Source of the DNA: Alphaproteobacteria bacterium
GTDB lineage: Bacteria; Pseudomonadota; Alphaproteobacteria; SHVP01
Reading direction: 5' to 3'
NCBI GenBank assembly: GCA_009694165.1
Contig: SHVP01000024.1
Location: 1-28,062, forward strand
DNA: 28,062 nt
A program made the position numbers and the translations under genes. Under the pieces are notes generated by a model. It did not search any database. It worked only from the letters and a program-made list of their open reading frames with translations, and was not told the DNA's origin. Shown piece after piece: positions 7,082-15,370 of the stretch (its first letter is position 1; the number at the start of each line of letters is the position of its first letter).

Positions 7082-8176
7082 TCAGCCGGGATGGCGCGCG
7101 ACGAAGACGCGCAGGGTCTCGATCACGACGCGATTCTCTTCTTCCAGGCCGACGGTGATGCGCAGGAAGTCGGGCAACCCATAGGCGGCCATGCCGCGGA
7201 CGAGAATGCCCGCGCCTTTCAGCGCCTCGCCGGCTGCCTTGGCCCGCGCCGCGGCGCCAAAGCCCACCAACACGAAGTTGGCCACCGACGGCAGCGGTCG
7301 CAGACCCAGACCCCGGTACTGGTCCGTCAGCCACGGCAGCCAGCGTTCATTGTGGGCACGCGCCCGTTGCAAGAAGTCGGCGTCCTGCAACGCCGCCAGC
7401 CCGGCGACTTGGGCGGCAGCGCTGACGTTGAACGGGCCGCGGATGCGCTGCAGCACGTCGATGACGTCCGGCGGTCCGTAGCACCAGCCGAGCCGCAACC
7501 CGGCCAACCCGTAGATCTTCGAGAACGTCCGGGTCATGACCACGTTGTCGTTGGCATCGACGAGGTCGGTGCCGGGGGAGTAGTCGTTACGCGAGACGTA
7601 CTCGGCATAGGCGGCGTCGATCACCAGAAGGACGTCCGCCGGCAGAGCTGCTCGCAGCCGGCGCATCGCGTCGGCACCGACGTAGCTCCCGGTCGGATTG
7701 TTCGGATTGGCGAGCATGACCAGCTTGGTGCGCGATGTCACCAGGGCCAGCAGGCGATCGACATCGGCGGTGTAGTTCGTTTCAGCTGCGGCCACCGGCA
7801 CCGCGCCGACCGACAGCGCCGTGATCGGATACATCAGAAAGCCGTGCCAGCTGTACAACACCTCGTCGCCGGGGCCGGCATAGGCCCGTACCAACAGCGT
7901 CAGCAATTCGTCCGAACCGGCCCCGCAGAGGAGGCGCTCGGCGGCCAGCCCATGGTGCTGGGCGAGCGCCCGCCGCAGTTGGTCAGCCCCACCGTCGGGG
8001 TAGCGAAACACCGCCGAGCCCTGCTCGCGCAGCGCATCGACGACCTTGGGGCTGACCCCGAGCGCCGATTCATTCGACGACAACTTGATCACCCGGCTGG
8101 CACCGGGCGCTTCGGCTTCGCCGCCCACATAGGTTGTGATCTCGAGGATGCCGGGACGCGGCCGCAATGGGCTCAT
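7082..8176 (-). CDS. hisC: Histidinol-phosphate / aromatic aminotransferase
   Basis: A PLP-dependent fold-type I aminotransferase of 364 residues. SSNESALG (33-40), NPNNPTG (157-163), the PLP aspartate in VIDAAYAEY (185-193), the Schiff-base lysine K220 in TFSKIYGLAGLRLGW and the C-terminal RITVG segment match HisC. In this operon, between chorismate mutase and tyrC, it probably also transaminates aromatic keto acids or prephenate, as HisC homologues in such operons do. The ATG at 8176 follows the chorismate mutase gene by 13 nt, and the next gene starts 5 nt after its stop. HisC is the best name; an aromatic aminotransferase role is an inference from context. Confidence 0.9.
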   Translation of the reverse strand: MSPLRPRPGILEITTYVGGEAEAPGASRVIKLSSNESALGVSPKVVDALREQGSAVFRYPDGGADQLRRALAQHHGLAAERLLCGAGSDELLTLLVRAYAGPGDEVLYSWHGFLMYPITALSVGAVPVAAAETNYTADVDRLLALVTSRTKLVMLANPNNPTGSYVGADAMRRLRAALPADVLLVIDAAYAEYVSRNDYSPGTDLVDANDNVVMTRTFSKIYGLAGLRLGWCYGPPDVIDVLQRIRGPFNVSAAAQVAGLAALQDADFLQRARAHNERWLPWLTDQYRGLGLRPLPSVANFVLVGFGAAARAKAAGEALKGAGILVRGMAAYGLPDFLRITVGLEEENRVVIETLRVFVARHPG

Positions 8177-8189
8177 GGCGCGGACCCCG

Positions 8190-9050
8190 CTATCCGACGG
8201 CAAGCGGCCGGGCGTAGGACCCGATGACCGCGACCCGACTGCTGGACGGCAACTGCTTCGCCAAATCGACGACACGGGAATCGTCGCGTCGGACAAACCC
8301 GGATGTCTCGAGCAGATAATCGGCCCGACCGCCCTCCTCGTAGGTGGCAATCAGCTGCCCCGCGAACCCGATCCGACGCACCAGATCGTTGAGCGAGCGC
8401 CGCGACAACGCGGCATCGGCGGCGAGCGAAAGCCAACTCAGATCATCGGTCGAGCCGTCATAGGGCAGGCATCCGATCACCATGGCCTGGCAGTTCTCGA
8501 TGCGGCCCGGGTTGACACAGAACGGCAGCTTGGCGATGACGTGGGGCGAGCCGGGGGTGCCCTCCAACATCCGCCACCACGAATCCTTCTCCTCGGCGAC
8601 CGGCATCGGCAGCAGGCCGACGGTCGCGGCGCCGCCGCTGACGGCGCGGATGACCAAGCCGGGGGCGTGGTGCAGCGACATCCGGGTCGCCGAGCCAAAA
8701 TGGTCGCGGGCCAGATCCCAATAGCCGATCGATTTTTCGGTGGTGCAAACCGCTACTTCGAGCGGGCCTTGGAGCCGGCAAAAGGCGGCGATCAGCTCGC
8801 GCCAGATGCGGGCAAACACGGTCGCCGGCAGGCCGCCGAGGTCGGCCGCCAAACGCCGCCGCAGGACCTCGGCCTCGCGTCCCGGTCTCATGCCGGCGCC
8901 AGGCACTGCCATTGCCCGGCCCGGCTCCGCCTTGACGCTCGCCACTTCGCGTACCAGCGCGGTGCGCGCCAGAATCAGGGCATGGAGGCGGTCGTCGATG
9001 CCGTCGATCTCACGACGGAGATCGTCAAGCGTCTTGCTTCCAGCCGCCAT
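8190..9050 (-). CDS. Chorismate mutase fused to degenerate prephenate dehydratase/ACT region
   Basis: Residues 8-93 are an AroQ-type chorismate mutase: LDDLRREIDGIDDRL with Arg 12/13, R29, K40 and a GREAEVLRRRL helix. Residues about 96-215 resemble a shortened prephenate dehydratase (PLEVAVCTTEKSIGYWDLA, then GGAATVGLLPMPVAEE where P-proteins have a GVVPIENS-like block). I find no Thr-Arg-Phe catalytic motif. Residues about 218-284 look like an ACT regulatory domain ending in IGSYARP, the counterpart of LGSYPR in P-proteins. I read it as a P-protein whose dehydratase has decayed, leaving mutase plus ACT control. It is the first gene of the operon with hisC and tyrC and supplies prephenate. 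The start at ATG 9050 has a weak ribosome binding site. Confidence 0.78.
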   Translation of the reverse strand: MAAGSKTLDDLRREIDGIDDRLHALILARTALVREVASVKAEPGRAMAVPGAGMRPGREAEVLRRRLAADLGGLPATVFARIWRELIAAFCRLQGPLEVAVCTTEKSIGYWDLARDHFGSATRMSLHHAPGLVIRAVSGGAATVGLLPMPVAEEKDSWWRMLEGTPGSPHVIAKLPFCVNPGRIENCQAMVIGCLPYDGSTDDLSWLSLAADAALSRRSLNDLVRRIGFAGQLIATYEEGGRADYLLETSGFVRRDDSRVVDLAKQLPSSSRVAVIGSYARPLAVG

Positions 9051-9067
9051 GGGAGTGTCGCCGCACT

Positions 9068-9105
9068 GCTCGGTGAAGGGCCGATAGTAGTAGTCCCGAG
9101 CCCTT
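9068..9105 (-). promoter_or_regulatory. Overlapping inverted repeats in the aromatic operon leader
   Basis: GCTCGG (9068-9073) pairs with CCGAGC (9096-9101), and AAGGGC (9076-9081) pairs with GCCCTT (9100-9105). The two pairings overlap, so they are either mutually exclusive hairpins or an H-type pseudoknot. On the minus strand (the leader of the chorismate mutase operon) the loop carries TAC TAC TAT, three tyrosine codons, at 9084-9092. No start codon exists in that frame after its upstream stop at 9150-9152, so a classical leader peptide is not shown. Confidence 0.3.
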
Positions 9106-9123
9106 GCAAAAGCAAAGAAAACG

Positions 9124-9129
9124 TTGACA
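9124..9129 (+). promoter_or_regulatory. Possible -35 box of metX
   Basis: A perfect TTGACA lies about 40 nt upstream of the first metX start. No good -10 box is seen at 16-18 nt spacing (the best is around 9148-9153), so the assignment is tentative. If used, transcription starts near 9160 and the overlapping repeats at 9068-9105 are not in the metX message. Confidence 0.35.
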
Positions 9130-9167
9130 GCGCGCCGCCGGGACCCAACCTATGCGCGTCGTAACCA

Positions 9168-10364
9168 ATGTCGCCGCCAATCGCCATGGGAAACACGGAA
9201 CTGCTGGCCAGTGCACCACCGGGAAGCACCACGCCGGCACAGGGTTTCCGGATGGAGTTCGGACCGGACCGCGCGCTACGCCTGGACAGCGGCATCGAGT
9301 TGCCGCGTTTCACCATGGCCTACCAGACCTACGGGTCGTTGAACGCCGAGCGCTCCAACGCGATCCTCGTCTGCCATGCGCTGACCGGAGACCAGTTCGT
9401 CACCGACACCAATCCGATCACCGGGCGGCGCGGCTGGTGGGAGCTGGTCGTCGGCCCCGGCCAAATCCTCGACACCGATCGCTATTTCGTCATCTGCATC
9501 AACGTGCTCGGCGGCTGCATGGGCTCAACCGGACCGATGGAAATCAACCCGGCCAACGGGCGGCCGTGGGGCCTGACGTTCCCGGTCATCACCATCGGCG
9601 ACATGGTGCGCGCCCAGGCGATGGTGATCGAGCAGCTCGGCATCCGCCAGTTGTTCTGCGTCATCGGTGGGTCGATGGGGGGCATGCAGGTGTTGCAGTG
9701 GGCAGCCGATTATCCGGAGCGCGTGTTCGCCGCGGTGCCGATCGCGACGGCGGCCCGACATTCGGCCCAGAACATCGCGTTTCACGAAGTAGGCCGCCAG
9801 GCCATCATGGGCGACCCCAACTGGTGCGAAGGCAATTACGCCGAGCGGCAGCTACGGCCGAGCGCCGGGCTCGCGGTCGCCCGCATGGCGGCGCATATCA
9901 CCTATCTGTCCGAGGCGGCACTACGGCGCAAGTTCGGCCGCAAACTCCAGGACCGCGAGCGCTTTACCTTTGGCTTCGACGCCGACTTCCAAGTGGAAAG
10001 CTACCTGCGCCACCAGGGCACAACCTTCGTCGAGCGCTTCGATGCCAATTCCTACCTCTACATCACTCGGGCGATGGACTACTTCGATCTCGCCGCCGAG
10101 CATGGCGATTTTCTGCCCCAGGTATTCCGGCGCACGCCGGTTCGATTCTGTGTCTTTTCGTTCACCAGCGACTGGCTGTTTCCCACCTGGGACAGTCGCG
10201 AGATCGTTCATGCGCTCAACGCCGAGGCCGCCAATGTCAGCTTCGTCGAGATCGAGACCGACAAGGGCCATGATGCCTTCCTGCTCGACGAGCCCGAGTT
10301 CCAGAAGACGCTGGCCGGCTTCCTCAACGGCGCTGCCGAGCGGCGCGGACTGAAGTGGCGATGA
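9168..10364 (+). CDS. metX: Homoserine O-acetyltransferase
   Basis: Activates homoserine by O-acylation (acetyl-CoA as usual for MetX; some members use succinyl-CoA) for methionine synthesis. It is an alpha/beta hydrolase with nucleophile S169 in the GGSMGG elbow, D335 in SDWLFP and H368 in KGHDAF as the catalytic triad. It also has CHALTGDQ (69-76), which shapes the oxyanion hole, and [12 protein letters not shown] (112-123). It has 398 residues from ATG 9168; an internal ATG at 9186 would remove six residues and is equally plausible because neither has a strong Shine-Dalgarno. Its TGA overlaps the ATG of metW (ATGA), the standard metX-metW pair of proteobacteria. It is divergent from the aromatic operon. 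Confidence 0.94.
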   Translation: MSPPIAMGNTELLASAPPGSTTPAQGFRMEFGPDRALRLDSGIELPRFTMAYQTYGSLNAERSNAILVCHALTGDQFVTDTNPITGRRGWWELVVGPGQILDTDRYFVICINVLGGCMGSTGPMEINPANGRPWGLTFPVITIGDMVRAQAMVIEQLGIRQLFCVIGGSMGGMQVLQWAADYPERVFAAVPIATAARHSAQNIAFHEVGRQAIMGDPNWCEGNYAERQLRPSAGLAVARMAAHITYLSEAALRRKFGRKLQDRERFTFGFDADFQVESYLRHQGTTFVERFDANSYLYITRAMDYFDLAAEHGDFLPQVFRRTPVRFCVFSFTSDWLFPTWDSREIVHALNAEAANVSFVEIETDKGHDAFLLDEPEFQKTLAGFLNGAAERRGLKWR

Positions 10365-10993
10365 CCAGCTTTATCGCCGGTCGCCCCGGCGGCATCCGCG
10401 TCGACCTGCTGGTGATCGCCAGCCTGATCGAAAGCGGCACTCGCGTCCTCGACATCGGCTGCGGCGATGGCGCACTACTCGAACATCTGACGCGGACCAA
10501 GAGCGTCGACGGCCGCGGCCTCGAAATTTTCCAGGCTGGGGTTAATGCCTGCGTCGGCCGCGGCCTTTCCGTCATCCAGGGCGACGCCGACACCGACCTG
10601 AAGGACTACCCCGACCTCGCCTTCGACTATGTCGTGCTCAGCCAGACACTGCAGGCAACGCGCAATCCGCGAACGATCCTCGAACAGCTGGTGCGCATTG
10701 GCCGCCACGCCATCATCACCATTCCCAATTTCGGCTACTGGCGCATCCGGCTCAGCCTGTTGTTCAGCGGGCGCATGCCGGACACCGATCTGTTGTCCCA
10801 CCCCTGGTATGCCTCGCCCAACATCCATCTCTGCACCATCCGCGACTTGCTGATTCTGTGCCGCGAGATCGGCCTGGTGATCGAGCGCAGTCACTTCCTC
10901 GACAGCAAGGGCCAGATGACCCACTTTCGCAACTTTGGGTCGTTCGCAAACTGGTTCAGCGAGCAGGGTCTGTTCGTCTTGCGCCGCGCCTAG
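10361..10993 (+). CDS. metW: MetW methyltransferase-fold methionine biosynthesis protein
   Basis: A 210-residue Rossmann-like SAM-binding protein with motif [16 protein letters not shown] at 29-43. It also has the MetW-typical segments [35 protein letters not shown] and HLCTIRDL. MetW works with MetX in homoserine acylation in many proteobacteria; whether it transfers methyl groups is not clear from sequence. It starts inside the metX stop (ATGA overlap), so it is translationally coupled. It ends 18 nt before the convergent methyltransferase gene, with no obvious terminator between them. Confidence 0.93.
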   Translation: MTSFIAGRPGGIRVDLLVIASLIESGTRVLDIGCGDGALLEHLTRTKSVDGRGLEIFQAGVNACVGRGLSVIQGDADTDLKDYPDLAFDYVVLSQTLQATRNPRTILEQLVRIGRHAIITIPNFGYWRIRLSLLFSGRMPDTDLLSHPWYASPNIHLCTIRDLLILCREIGLVIERSHFLDSKGQMTHFRNFGSFANWFSEQGLFVLRRA

Positions 10994-11011
10994 CTCGGCG
11001 CGGTGTCGCCG

Positions 11012-11746
11012 CTAGGCGCGTCCCGACGCCGTCGGCAGGGCCGGCTGCGGGAACCGCTGGCGACGGCGGACGACGCCGAAGCCAGTCGGCGCGTAAACCT
11101 GCTTGGTCGCTTCGATCAACACCGCCCCGGCAAACGCCCACCAGCCGAGGCTGGTGCCCACTCCTTCGATCGTTCCCGCCACCCGCAACATCACGCCCGA
11201 GCGGCTGGGCGGGAAGTACAGCGCCGGCACCGTCCGCGTCGGTGAAAACAAGGCGTCGCGCAGCAAGCGATTGAGCTGGGGCGGCGTGAACGGCCGGCCG
11301 TGGCCGAAGGGCGTGCGCTCGAGGCGCGCCCAGATGCCCGTGCGGTTGGGAACGACGATCAGCAACCGCCCCTCGGGCGCCAGCACCCGCCAGAACTCGC
11401 GCAACAGCGGGCGCAAATGCTCGGTGACCTCGAGCGCATGGGCCACGAGTAGGCGATCGACGCCGGCATCGGCGAGCGGCAAGTCAAGGTCGTCGGCCAA
11501 CGCGACCAGACCCCTCTCCCCGGCGGGCCAGCGATGGACGCCGAGCGGCGCCGGCATCAGGGCGACGGTTCGCTCGGCGCCCTCCATCAACGGACGCAGA
11601 AACGGCGTCGCATAGCCATAGCCGACCACCCGCTGGCCGCTGGTCTCGGACCACAACTCGCGGATGCGCGCACGCAGGCTACGGGTGACGATGAGACCGA
11701 GCCGGCTTTCGTAGAACTGCTTGAGATCGACGACGTCGAGGATCAT
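11012..11746 (-). CDS. Class I SAM-dependent methyltransferase domain protein
   Basis: A 244-residue protein with a Methyltransf_11-like core. GYGYATPFL (42-50) stands where the glycine-rich SAM loop is expected. An acidic LADDLDLPLADAGVDRLL block and HALEVTEHLRPLLREFWRVLAPEG lead into RLLIVVPNRTGIWARLERTPFG, a hallmark of an alphaproteobacterial family often found next to glyoxalase II. No gloB is present here. A hydrophobic stretch near residues 195-215 might associate with membranes. The target is unknown. It is convergent with metW and lies 89 nt downstream of phaB on the same strand. Confidence 0.75.
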   Translation of the reverse strand: MILDVVDLKQFYESRLGLIVTRSLRARIRELWSETSGQRVVGYGYATPFLRPLMEGAERTVALMPAPLGVHRWPAGERGLVALADDLDLPLADAGVDRLLVAHALEVTEHLRPLLREFWRVLAPEGRLLIVVPNRTGIWARLERTPFGHGRPFTPPQLNRLLRDALFSPTRTVPALYFPPSRSGVMLRVAGTIEGVGTSLGWWAFAGAVLIEATKQVYAPTGFGVVRRRQRFPQPALPTASGRA

Positions 11747-11835
11747 CGCGGCAACCTAGCATGCCGGGCGCGCGGCTAGACGGCGCGGGCCGGACAAGAA
11801 GATCGTCAGCTCCGGCGCCACCCTCGAAGCCGGCG

Positions 11836-12558
11836 CTAGTACATGTGCTGGCCGCCGTTCACCGAAATGGTCGAGCCGGTAATGAAGTCGGCGTCGTCGG
11901 CCGCCAGGAAGAGGACGGTTCGCGCGATGTCGTCGGCACGGCCGAGGCGCCCGGCCGGAATGCGCGCGATGATTTTTTCAAGCACCGGCGGGGGCACCGA
12001 GCGCACCATGTCGGTATCGACATAGCCGGGCGCCACCGCGTTGACGGTGATACCCTTGGCCGCACTTTCCTGGGCCAGCGCCTTGGTAAAACCGTGGATC
12101 CCCGATTTCGCCGCGGCATAGTTTACCTGCCCGTATTGCCCGGCCTGACCGTTGATGCTGCCGATGTTGACGATGCGGCCAAAGCCGCGCTCGCGCATGC
12201 CCTCGATGACGAGGCGACAGGTATTGAAACACGAGGTCAGGTTGGTATCGATCACCGTGCGCCAGGCATCTGTGGTCATCTTGTGCATCGTCGCGTCACG
12301 GGTGATGCCGGCGTTGTTGACCAGGATGTCGATCGGGCCGAGATCGGCGGACACCTTGGCGATGCCGGCCTTGCACGCCTCGAAATCGCCGACGTCCCAC
12401 TGATAGGCGGGAATGCCGGTCTCGCGCGAAAAATTCTCCGCTGCCGCGCCGTCGCGCGAATAGTTGGCGGCCACGCGACAGCCGGCCCTTTGCAACCGTT
12501 CGCTGATGGCTCGTCCGATTCCGCGGGTGCCGCCGGTAACCAACGCGACCCGTGCCAT
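11836..12558 (-). CDS. phaB: Acetoacetyl-CoA reductase
   Basis: A short-chain dehydrogenase that reduces acetoacetyl-CoA to (R)-3-hydroxybutyryl-CoA, normally with NADPH, for polyhydroxybutyrate synthesis. It has TGGTRGIG at 8-15, NNAGITRD (81-88), and the catalytic S134, Y147 and K151 within GSINGQAGQYGQVNYAAAK. GQYGQ and the SVNGGQHMY C-terminus are diagnostic of the PhaB/PhbB subfamily. It has 240 residues, normal length. ATG 12558 follows GGGAGGG. It is the third enzyme of the minus-strand run phaC - phaA - phaB, 33 nt after phaA. Confidence 0.95.
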   Translation of the reverse strand: MARVALVTGGTRGIGRAISERLQRAGCRVAANYSRDGAAAENFSRETGIPAYQWDVGDFEACKAGIAKVSADLGPIDILVNNAGITRDATMHKMTTDAWRTVIDTNLTSCFNTCRLVIEGMRERGFGRIVNIGSINGQAGQYGQVNYAAAKSGIHGFTKALAQESAAKGITVNAVAPGYVDTDMVRSVPPPVLEKIIARIPAGRLGRADDIARTVLFLAADDADFITGSTISVNGGQHMY

Positions 12559-12591
12559 GGGACCCTCCCGCTGTGAGGGCCCAGCGTAGCC

Positions 12592-13767
12592 CTAGTCGCG
12601 GGCGAGGCACATAGCGATGCCCATGCCGCCGCCGATGCAGAGCGTCGCCAGGCCCTTCTTGGCGTTTCGCCGCTGCATCTCATGCAACAGGGTGACCAGC
12701 ACCCGAGCGCCGGAGGCGCCGATCGGATGACCGATCGCGATTGCCCCGCCGTTGACGTTGACCCTGGACGGATCCCAGCCCAGGTCCTTGTTGACTGCAC
12801 AGGCCTGCGCGGCAAAGGCCTCGTTGGCCTCGATCAAATCGAGCTGATCCGCCCGCCAGCCGGCCTTGGCGAGGGCGGCGCGGCTGGCCGGAATGGGACC
12901 TGATCCCATCAGGGCGGGCTCGACCCCGGCCTGGGCCCAGGAGGCGATCCGCGCCAGCGGCGCGATGCCGCGTCGCGCCGCTTCGGCGGCGCTCATCAGC
13001 ACCAAGGCGGCCGCCCCGTCGTTGATCCCCGAGGCGTTGCCCGCGGTCACCGTCCCGTCCTTTTCGAAGGCCGGCCGAAGCTTGGCGAGGCCTTCGAGGG
13101 TCGCGTTGTCGCGGACATACTCGTCGTCGCCGACGACGATGTCGCCCTTCGGGTTCTTGATGGTGACCGCCACGATCTCGTCCTTGAAGCGCCCGGCCTT
13201 GCGCGCCGCCGCCGCCTTTAGCTGCGAGGCCAGCGCGAACTGATCCTGCTGTTCACGCGTGATCTGCCACTTGCGCGCGACGTTCTCGGCGGTCGATCCC
13301 ATGTGGTAGCCGTTGAACACGTCCCACAGGCCGTCGCGGATCATGGTGTCGATCATGTCGGCGTCGCCCATTTTTCGGCCCTGGCGCAGGTGCGTGGCAT
13401 GGGGCGACTGGCTCATGCTCTCCTGCCCGCCGCTGACCACGATGGCGGCGTCCCCGGTGGCAACAGCCTGGTAGCCGAGCGCCACCGCACGCAGACCGGA
13501 GCCGCATACCTGATTGACGCTCCAGGCCGGCACCGCGACCGGGAGGCCCGCCCCGATCGATGCCTGGCGCGCCGGATTCATCCCAGCTGCCGCGGTCAGC
13601 ACCTGCCCCATCACCACCTCGGACACTTCGAGCCCGGCGACATGCGCACGGTTGAGCGCTGCGGCAATGACAATTTGACCCAAGCTCGCCGCCGATAGCG
13701 GCGCAAAGGATCCATTGAACGATCCCACCGCCGTGCGGACGGCGGAGGCGATGACGACCTTGGTCAT
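12592..13767 (-). CDS. phaA: Acetyl-CoA C-acetyltransferase (beta-ketothiolase)
   Basis: Condenses two acetyl-CoA to acetoacetyl-CoA, the first step of polyhydroxybutyrate synthesis. C88 in NQVCGSG is the acyl-carrying cysteine. H347 in GHPIGASG and C377 in CIGGGMG complete the thiolase active site, each one position before the numbering of the classical Zoogloea enzyme. It has 391 residues, full length. ATG 13767 follows AGGAG at good spacing. It lies between phaC and phaB on the same strand. The 99-nt gap to phaC contains a strong dyad that may bind PhaR or terminate transcription. Confidence 0.96.
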   Translation of the reverse strand: MTKVVIASAVRTAVGSFNGSFAPLSAASLGQIVIAAALNRAHVAGLEVSEVVMGQVLTAAAGMNPARQASIGAGLPVAVPAWSVNQVCGSGLRAVALGYQAVATGDAAIVVSGGQESMSQSPHATHLRQGRKMGDADMIDTMIRDGLWDVFNGYHMGSTAENVARKWQITREQQDQFALASQLKAAAARKAGRFKDEIVAVTIKNPKGDIVVGDDEYVRDNATLEGLAKLRPAFEKDGTVTAGNASGINDGAAALVLMSAAEAARRGIAPLARIASWAQAGVEPALMGSGPIPASRAALAKAGWRADQLDLIEANEAFAAQACAVNKDLGWDPSRVNVNGGAIAIGHPIGASGARVLVTLLHEMQRRNAKKGLATLCIGGGMGIAMCLARD

Positions 13768-13838
13768 GGCTCACTCCTATCCAGTCGTTCTGGTGCAAGT
13801 TTGAAAGTCTAGCCGCTTTCGTTGCGTTGCACAAAATC

Positions 13839-13855
13839 ATGCTGCGTCGCAGCAT
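13839..13855. promoter_or_regulatory. PhaR-operator-like dyad or terminator between phaC and phaA
   Basis: A 17-nt near-perfect palindrome, ATGCTGCGTCGCAGCAT, contains CTGC-N3-GCAG, the PhaR recognition pattern reported for alphaproteobacterial PHB genes. On the minus strand it can also fold into a 7-bp stem with a 3-nt loop followed by GATTTTG, lying just downstream of the phaC stop, so a weak intrinsic terminator is the alternative. The position also suits an operator about 70 nt upstream of phaA. Confidence 0.5.
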
Positions 13856-13866
13856 TTGCCGCCCGG

Positions 13867-14997
13867 TTAATACATCAGCCAGTCTGCCAAAGGCTGCCAC
13901 AACTCGGTCTCTGCCCTGCTGCCGACGACCATGCCGATATGGCCGGCGTGGGGAGTGAAGACCCTCGTGCGCGCACTCGGGAGGCGTTCGGCCAGCGCTT
14001 GCGCCGACGCGGGTGGCACGATGCGGTCGCGATGGGGGACGAACACCGCCGTCGGACAGCGCACCCCAGCCGGATCGACGGTTTGCCCCGCCACCCGCCA
14101 GCGCAGGCGGGCGGGTTCATTGTCGCCGTACCAGCCGATCAGGCAGGCGAGCGCGACCGGGCCGGCCAGGGAGACGCCATCGTTCAGCCAATCCTCGATG
14201 GCGACAAAGTTCTCTTCGGCGGCGCTGCCGGGCTGGGTCTCAGCAAAGCCGCGGAATGTGTGCAGACCGAGCAGCGGATCGAGACTCACGAACAGCGTTT
14301 GCAAGGCGTCCACCGGCATCTCGCCGAGCGCGCGCACCAATCCGATCAAGGGCGACGCCGGGCCGACCAAGGCCCGCGCCGCCGGCGACATGTCGGCATG
14401 AAAATCCCACGGTGTCGCCAATAGGGCGAGCGAGTGAACCTGCGCCGGTCGCAACAGCGACGCAGCCAAAGCCAAATTGCCGCCCATGCAGTAGCCAACT
14501 AGCCGAGCCGGCCGGCCGCCCACTTCGCCGGCGACCGCGAGCGCCTCGGCCAGCCGTCCGCCAACATAGTCGTCGAGCGAAAGGCCGCGTTCCGCCGCGC
14601 CGACCTCGCCCCAGTCGAGCAGCAGCGGGCGCAGGCCGCGTTGTGCCAGATAACGAAGCAGGCTGCGCCGGCGCGACAGGTCGAGGATGTAGCTGCGGTT
14701 GACTAGCGAAGGAACGAAAAGAGCGACCGGGGCGTCGCGCGCAGCGGCCGCTTGCCCGAGATCGAGAAGCCGCGTGCTGCCCGACGACCACAGGACGGGG
14801 CCATCGTCGAGGTCACGCCGGTAGGGATGCTGGCGATACCGTTCGATCGCCGCCAACAGTTGGCCCAACCGCTCGGTTGCCGTTCGACCGATCGCCTCGG
14901 TCAGGACCGCGGGATCGGCGGCGGCAAGCAGGGGGGCAAGCGCGTCAGCGCGTTCGCGGAGCGATTGGTCCCAGCGCAGCGAACCTTGCCGCGCCAT
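13867..14997 (-). CDS. phaC: Short-form polyhydroxyalkanoate synthase (PhaC)
   Basis: Polymerises hydroxyacyl-CoA into PHA granules. It is an alpha/beta hydrolase fold with the PHA-synthase lipase-like box GYCMGG, nucleophile C170. The candidate general-base pair is D324 in PHRDRIVPP and H353 in AGHIGM. VPSLVNRSYILDL and LLLDWG are typical of the family. At 376 residues it is the size of class III synthases or the compact alphaproteobacterial type, not the roughly 580-residue class I enzyme. The ATG at 14997 is chosen because HPYRRDL-type synthases begin about here and the reading upstream is shared with another ORF. An ATG at 15120 with a possible Shine-Dalgarno would give 417 residues. It heads the phaC-phaA-phaB run and overlaps the preceding small ORF. 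Confidence 0.85.
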   Translation of the reverse strand: MARQGSLRWDQSLRERADALAPLLAAADPAVLTEAIGRTATERLGQLLAAIERYRQHPYRRDLDDGPVLWSSGSTRLLDLGQAAAARDAPVALFVPSLVNRSYILDLSRRRSLLRYLAQRGLRPLLLDWGEVGAAERGLSLDDYVGGRLAEALAVAGEVGGRPARLVGYCMGGNLALAASLLRPAQVHSLALLATPWDFHADMSPAARALVGPASPLIGLVRALGEMPVDALQTLFVSLDPLLGLHTFRGFAETQPGSAAEENFVAIEDWLNDGVSLAGPVALACLIGWYGDNEPARLRWRVAGQTVDPAGVRCPTAVFVPHRDRIVPPASAQALAERLPSARTRVFTPHAGHIGMVVGSRAETELWQPLADWLMY

Positions 14998-15244
14998 CGG
15001 CAAGGCGGCGATAGAGCTGGTCCAGGTCCATGCCGCCAGCGCCAAATGGAGGCCAAGGGGCCGCGGGCCCTGGCGGCCCGTCGGTGGCCGGTTCGTCTGC
15101 TCGGACGCTGCTGAAACCATGACTCCATGCTCCGATCAGGTCGGTCACCGCCGCCCAGCCCTCGGCAATCTGAACCGCCGCCTGACGTTCCCAGAGATCG
15201 AGGTAGGCCGCTGCCAGTTGTTCGGTGTCGCTTGGTATCGGCAT
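14945..15244 (-). CDS. Small hypothetical protein upstream of and overlapping phaC (99 aa)
   Basis: Not recognised by name. Residues 7-40 (EQLAAAYLDLWERQAAVQIAEGWAAVTDLIGAW) form a plausible amphipathic helix rich in Ala/Trp/Leu. Residues 45-70 are a Pro/Gly linker, and 72-92 (MDLDQLYRRLADGAARFAAL) form a second helix. Its last 53 nt overlap phaC in another frame, suggesting translational coupling. Position and helical character recall a phasin or a PhaE-like subunit of class III synthases, but no PhaE signature is visible. The Shine-Dalgarno is weak. If phaC really starts at 15120, this ORF could be spurious. Confidence 0.45.
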   Translation of the reverse strand: MPIPSDTEQLAAAYLDLWERQAAVQIAEGWAAVTDLIGAWSHGFSSVRADEPATDGPPGPAAPWPPFGAGGMDLDQLYRRLADGAARFAALGPIAPRTR

Positions 15245-15297
15245 AGCGGGCTGAGTATAGGCGAAACCGACAACCGGGCGGCCGCTCTATGCCGCAG

Positions 15298-15326
15298 TGC
15301 AATATGCGCCTTGCGCAATGCAGCAA
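15298..15326. promoter_or_regulatory. Candidate PhaR binding region in the divergent phaR/phaC gap
   Basis: This stretch is dense in TGC/GCA elements and ends in TTGCGCAATGCAGCAA (15311-15326), which contains the perfect 8-bp palindrome TTGCGCAA. PhaR regulators bind TGC/GCA-rich dyads and repress their own gene. The spot is 45 nt upstream of phaR and in the divergent promoter region of the small ORF and phaC. Confidence 0.4.
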
Positions 15327-15370
15327 AGGGATTCGACAATGGCATTTCCCGCGGGCAAGGAGGGTAGCCG

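Noticed and set aside
9068..9120. SAM-II-type pseudoknot riboswitch upstream of metX
   Set aside because: The a-b-a'-b' pairing order fits an H-type pseudoknot, but there is no linker between the 3' strands, conserved SAM-II bases are missing, and the best metX -35 box (9124-9129) lies downstream of it.
9050..9149. Extending the chorismate mutase start upstream through the Tyr/Phe-rich frame, or calling it a leader peptide
   Set aside because: The frame is open for 33 codons after a TAG at 9150-9152 but contains no ATG, GTG, TTG or CTG, so no ordinary initiation is possible. It is kept only as a structural observation.
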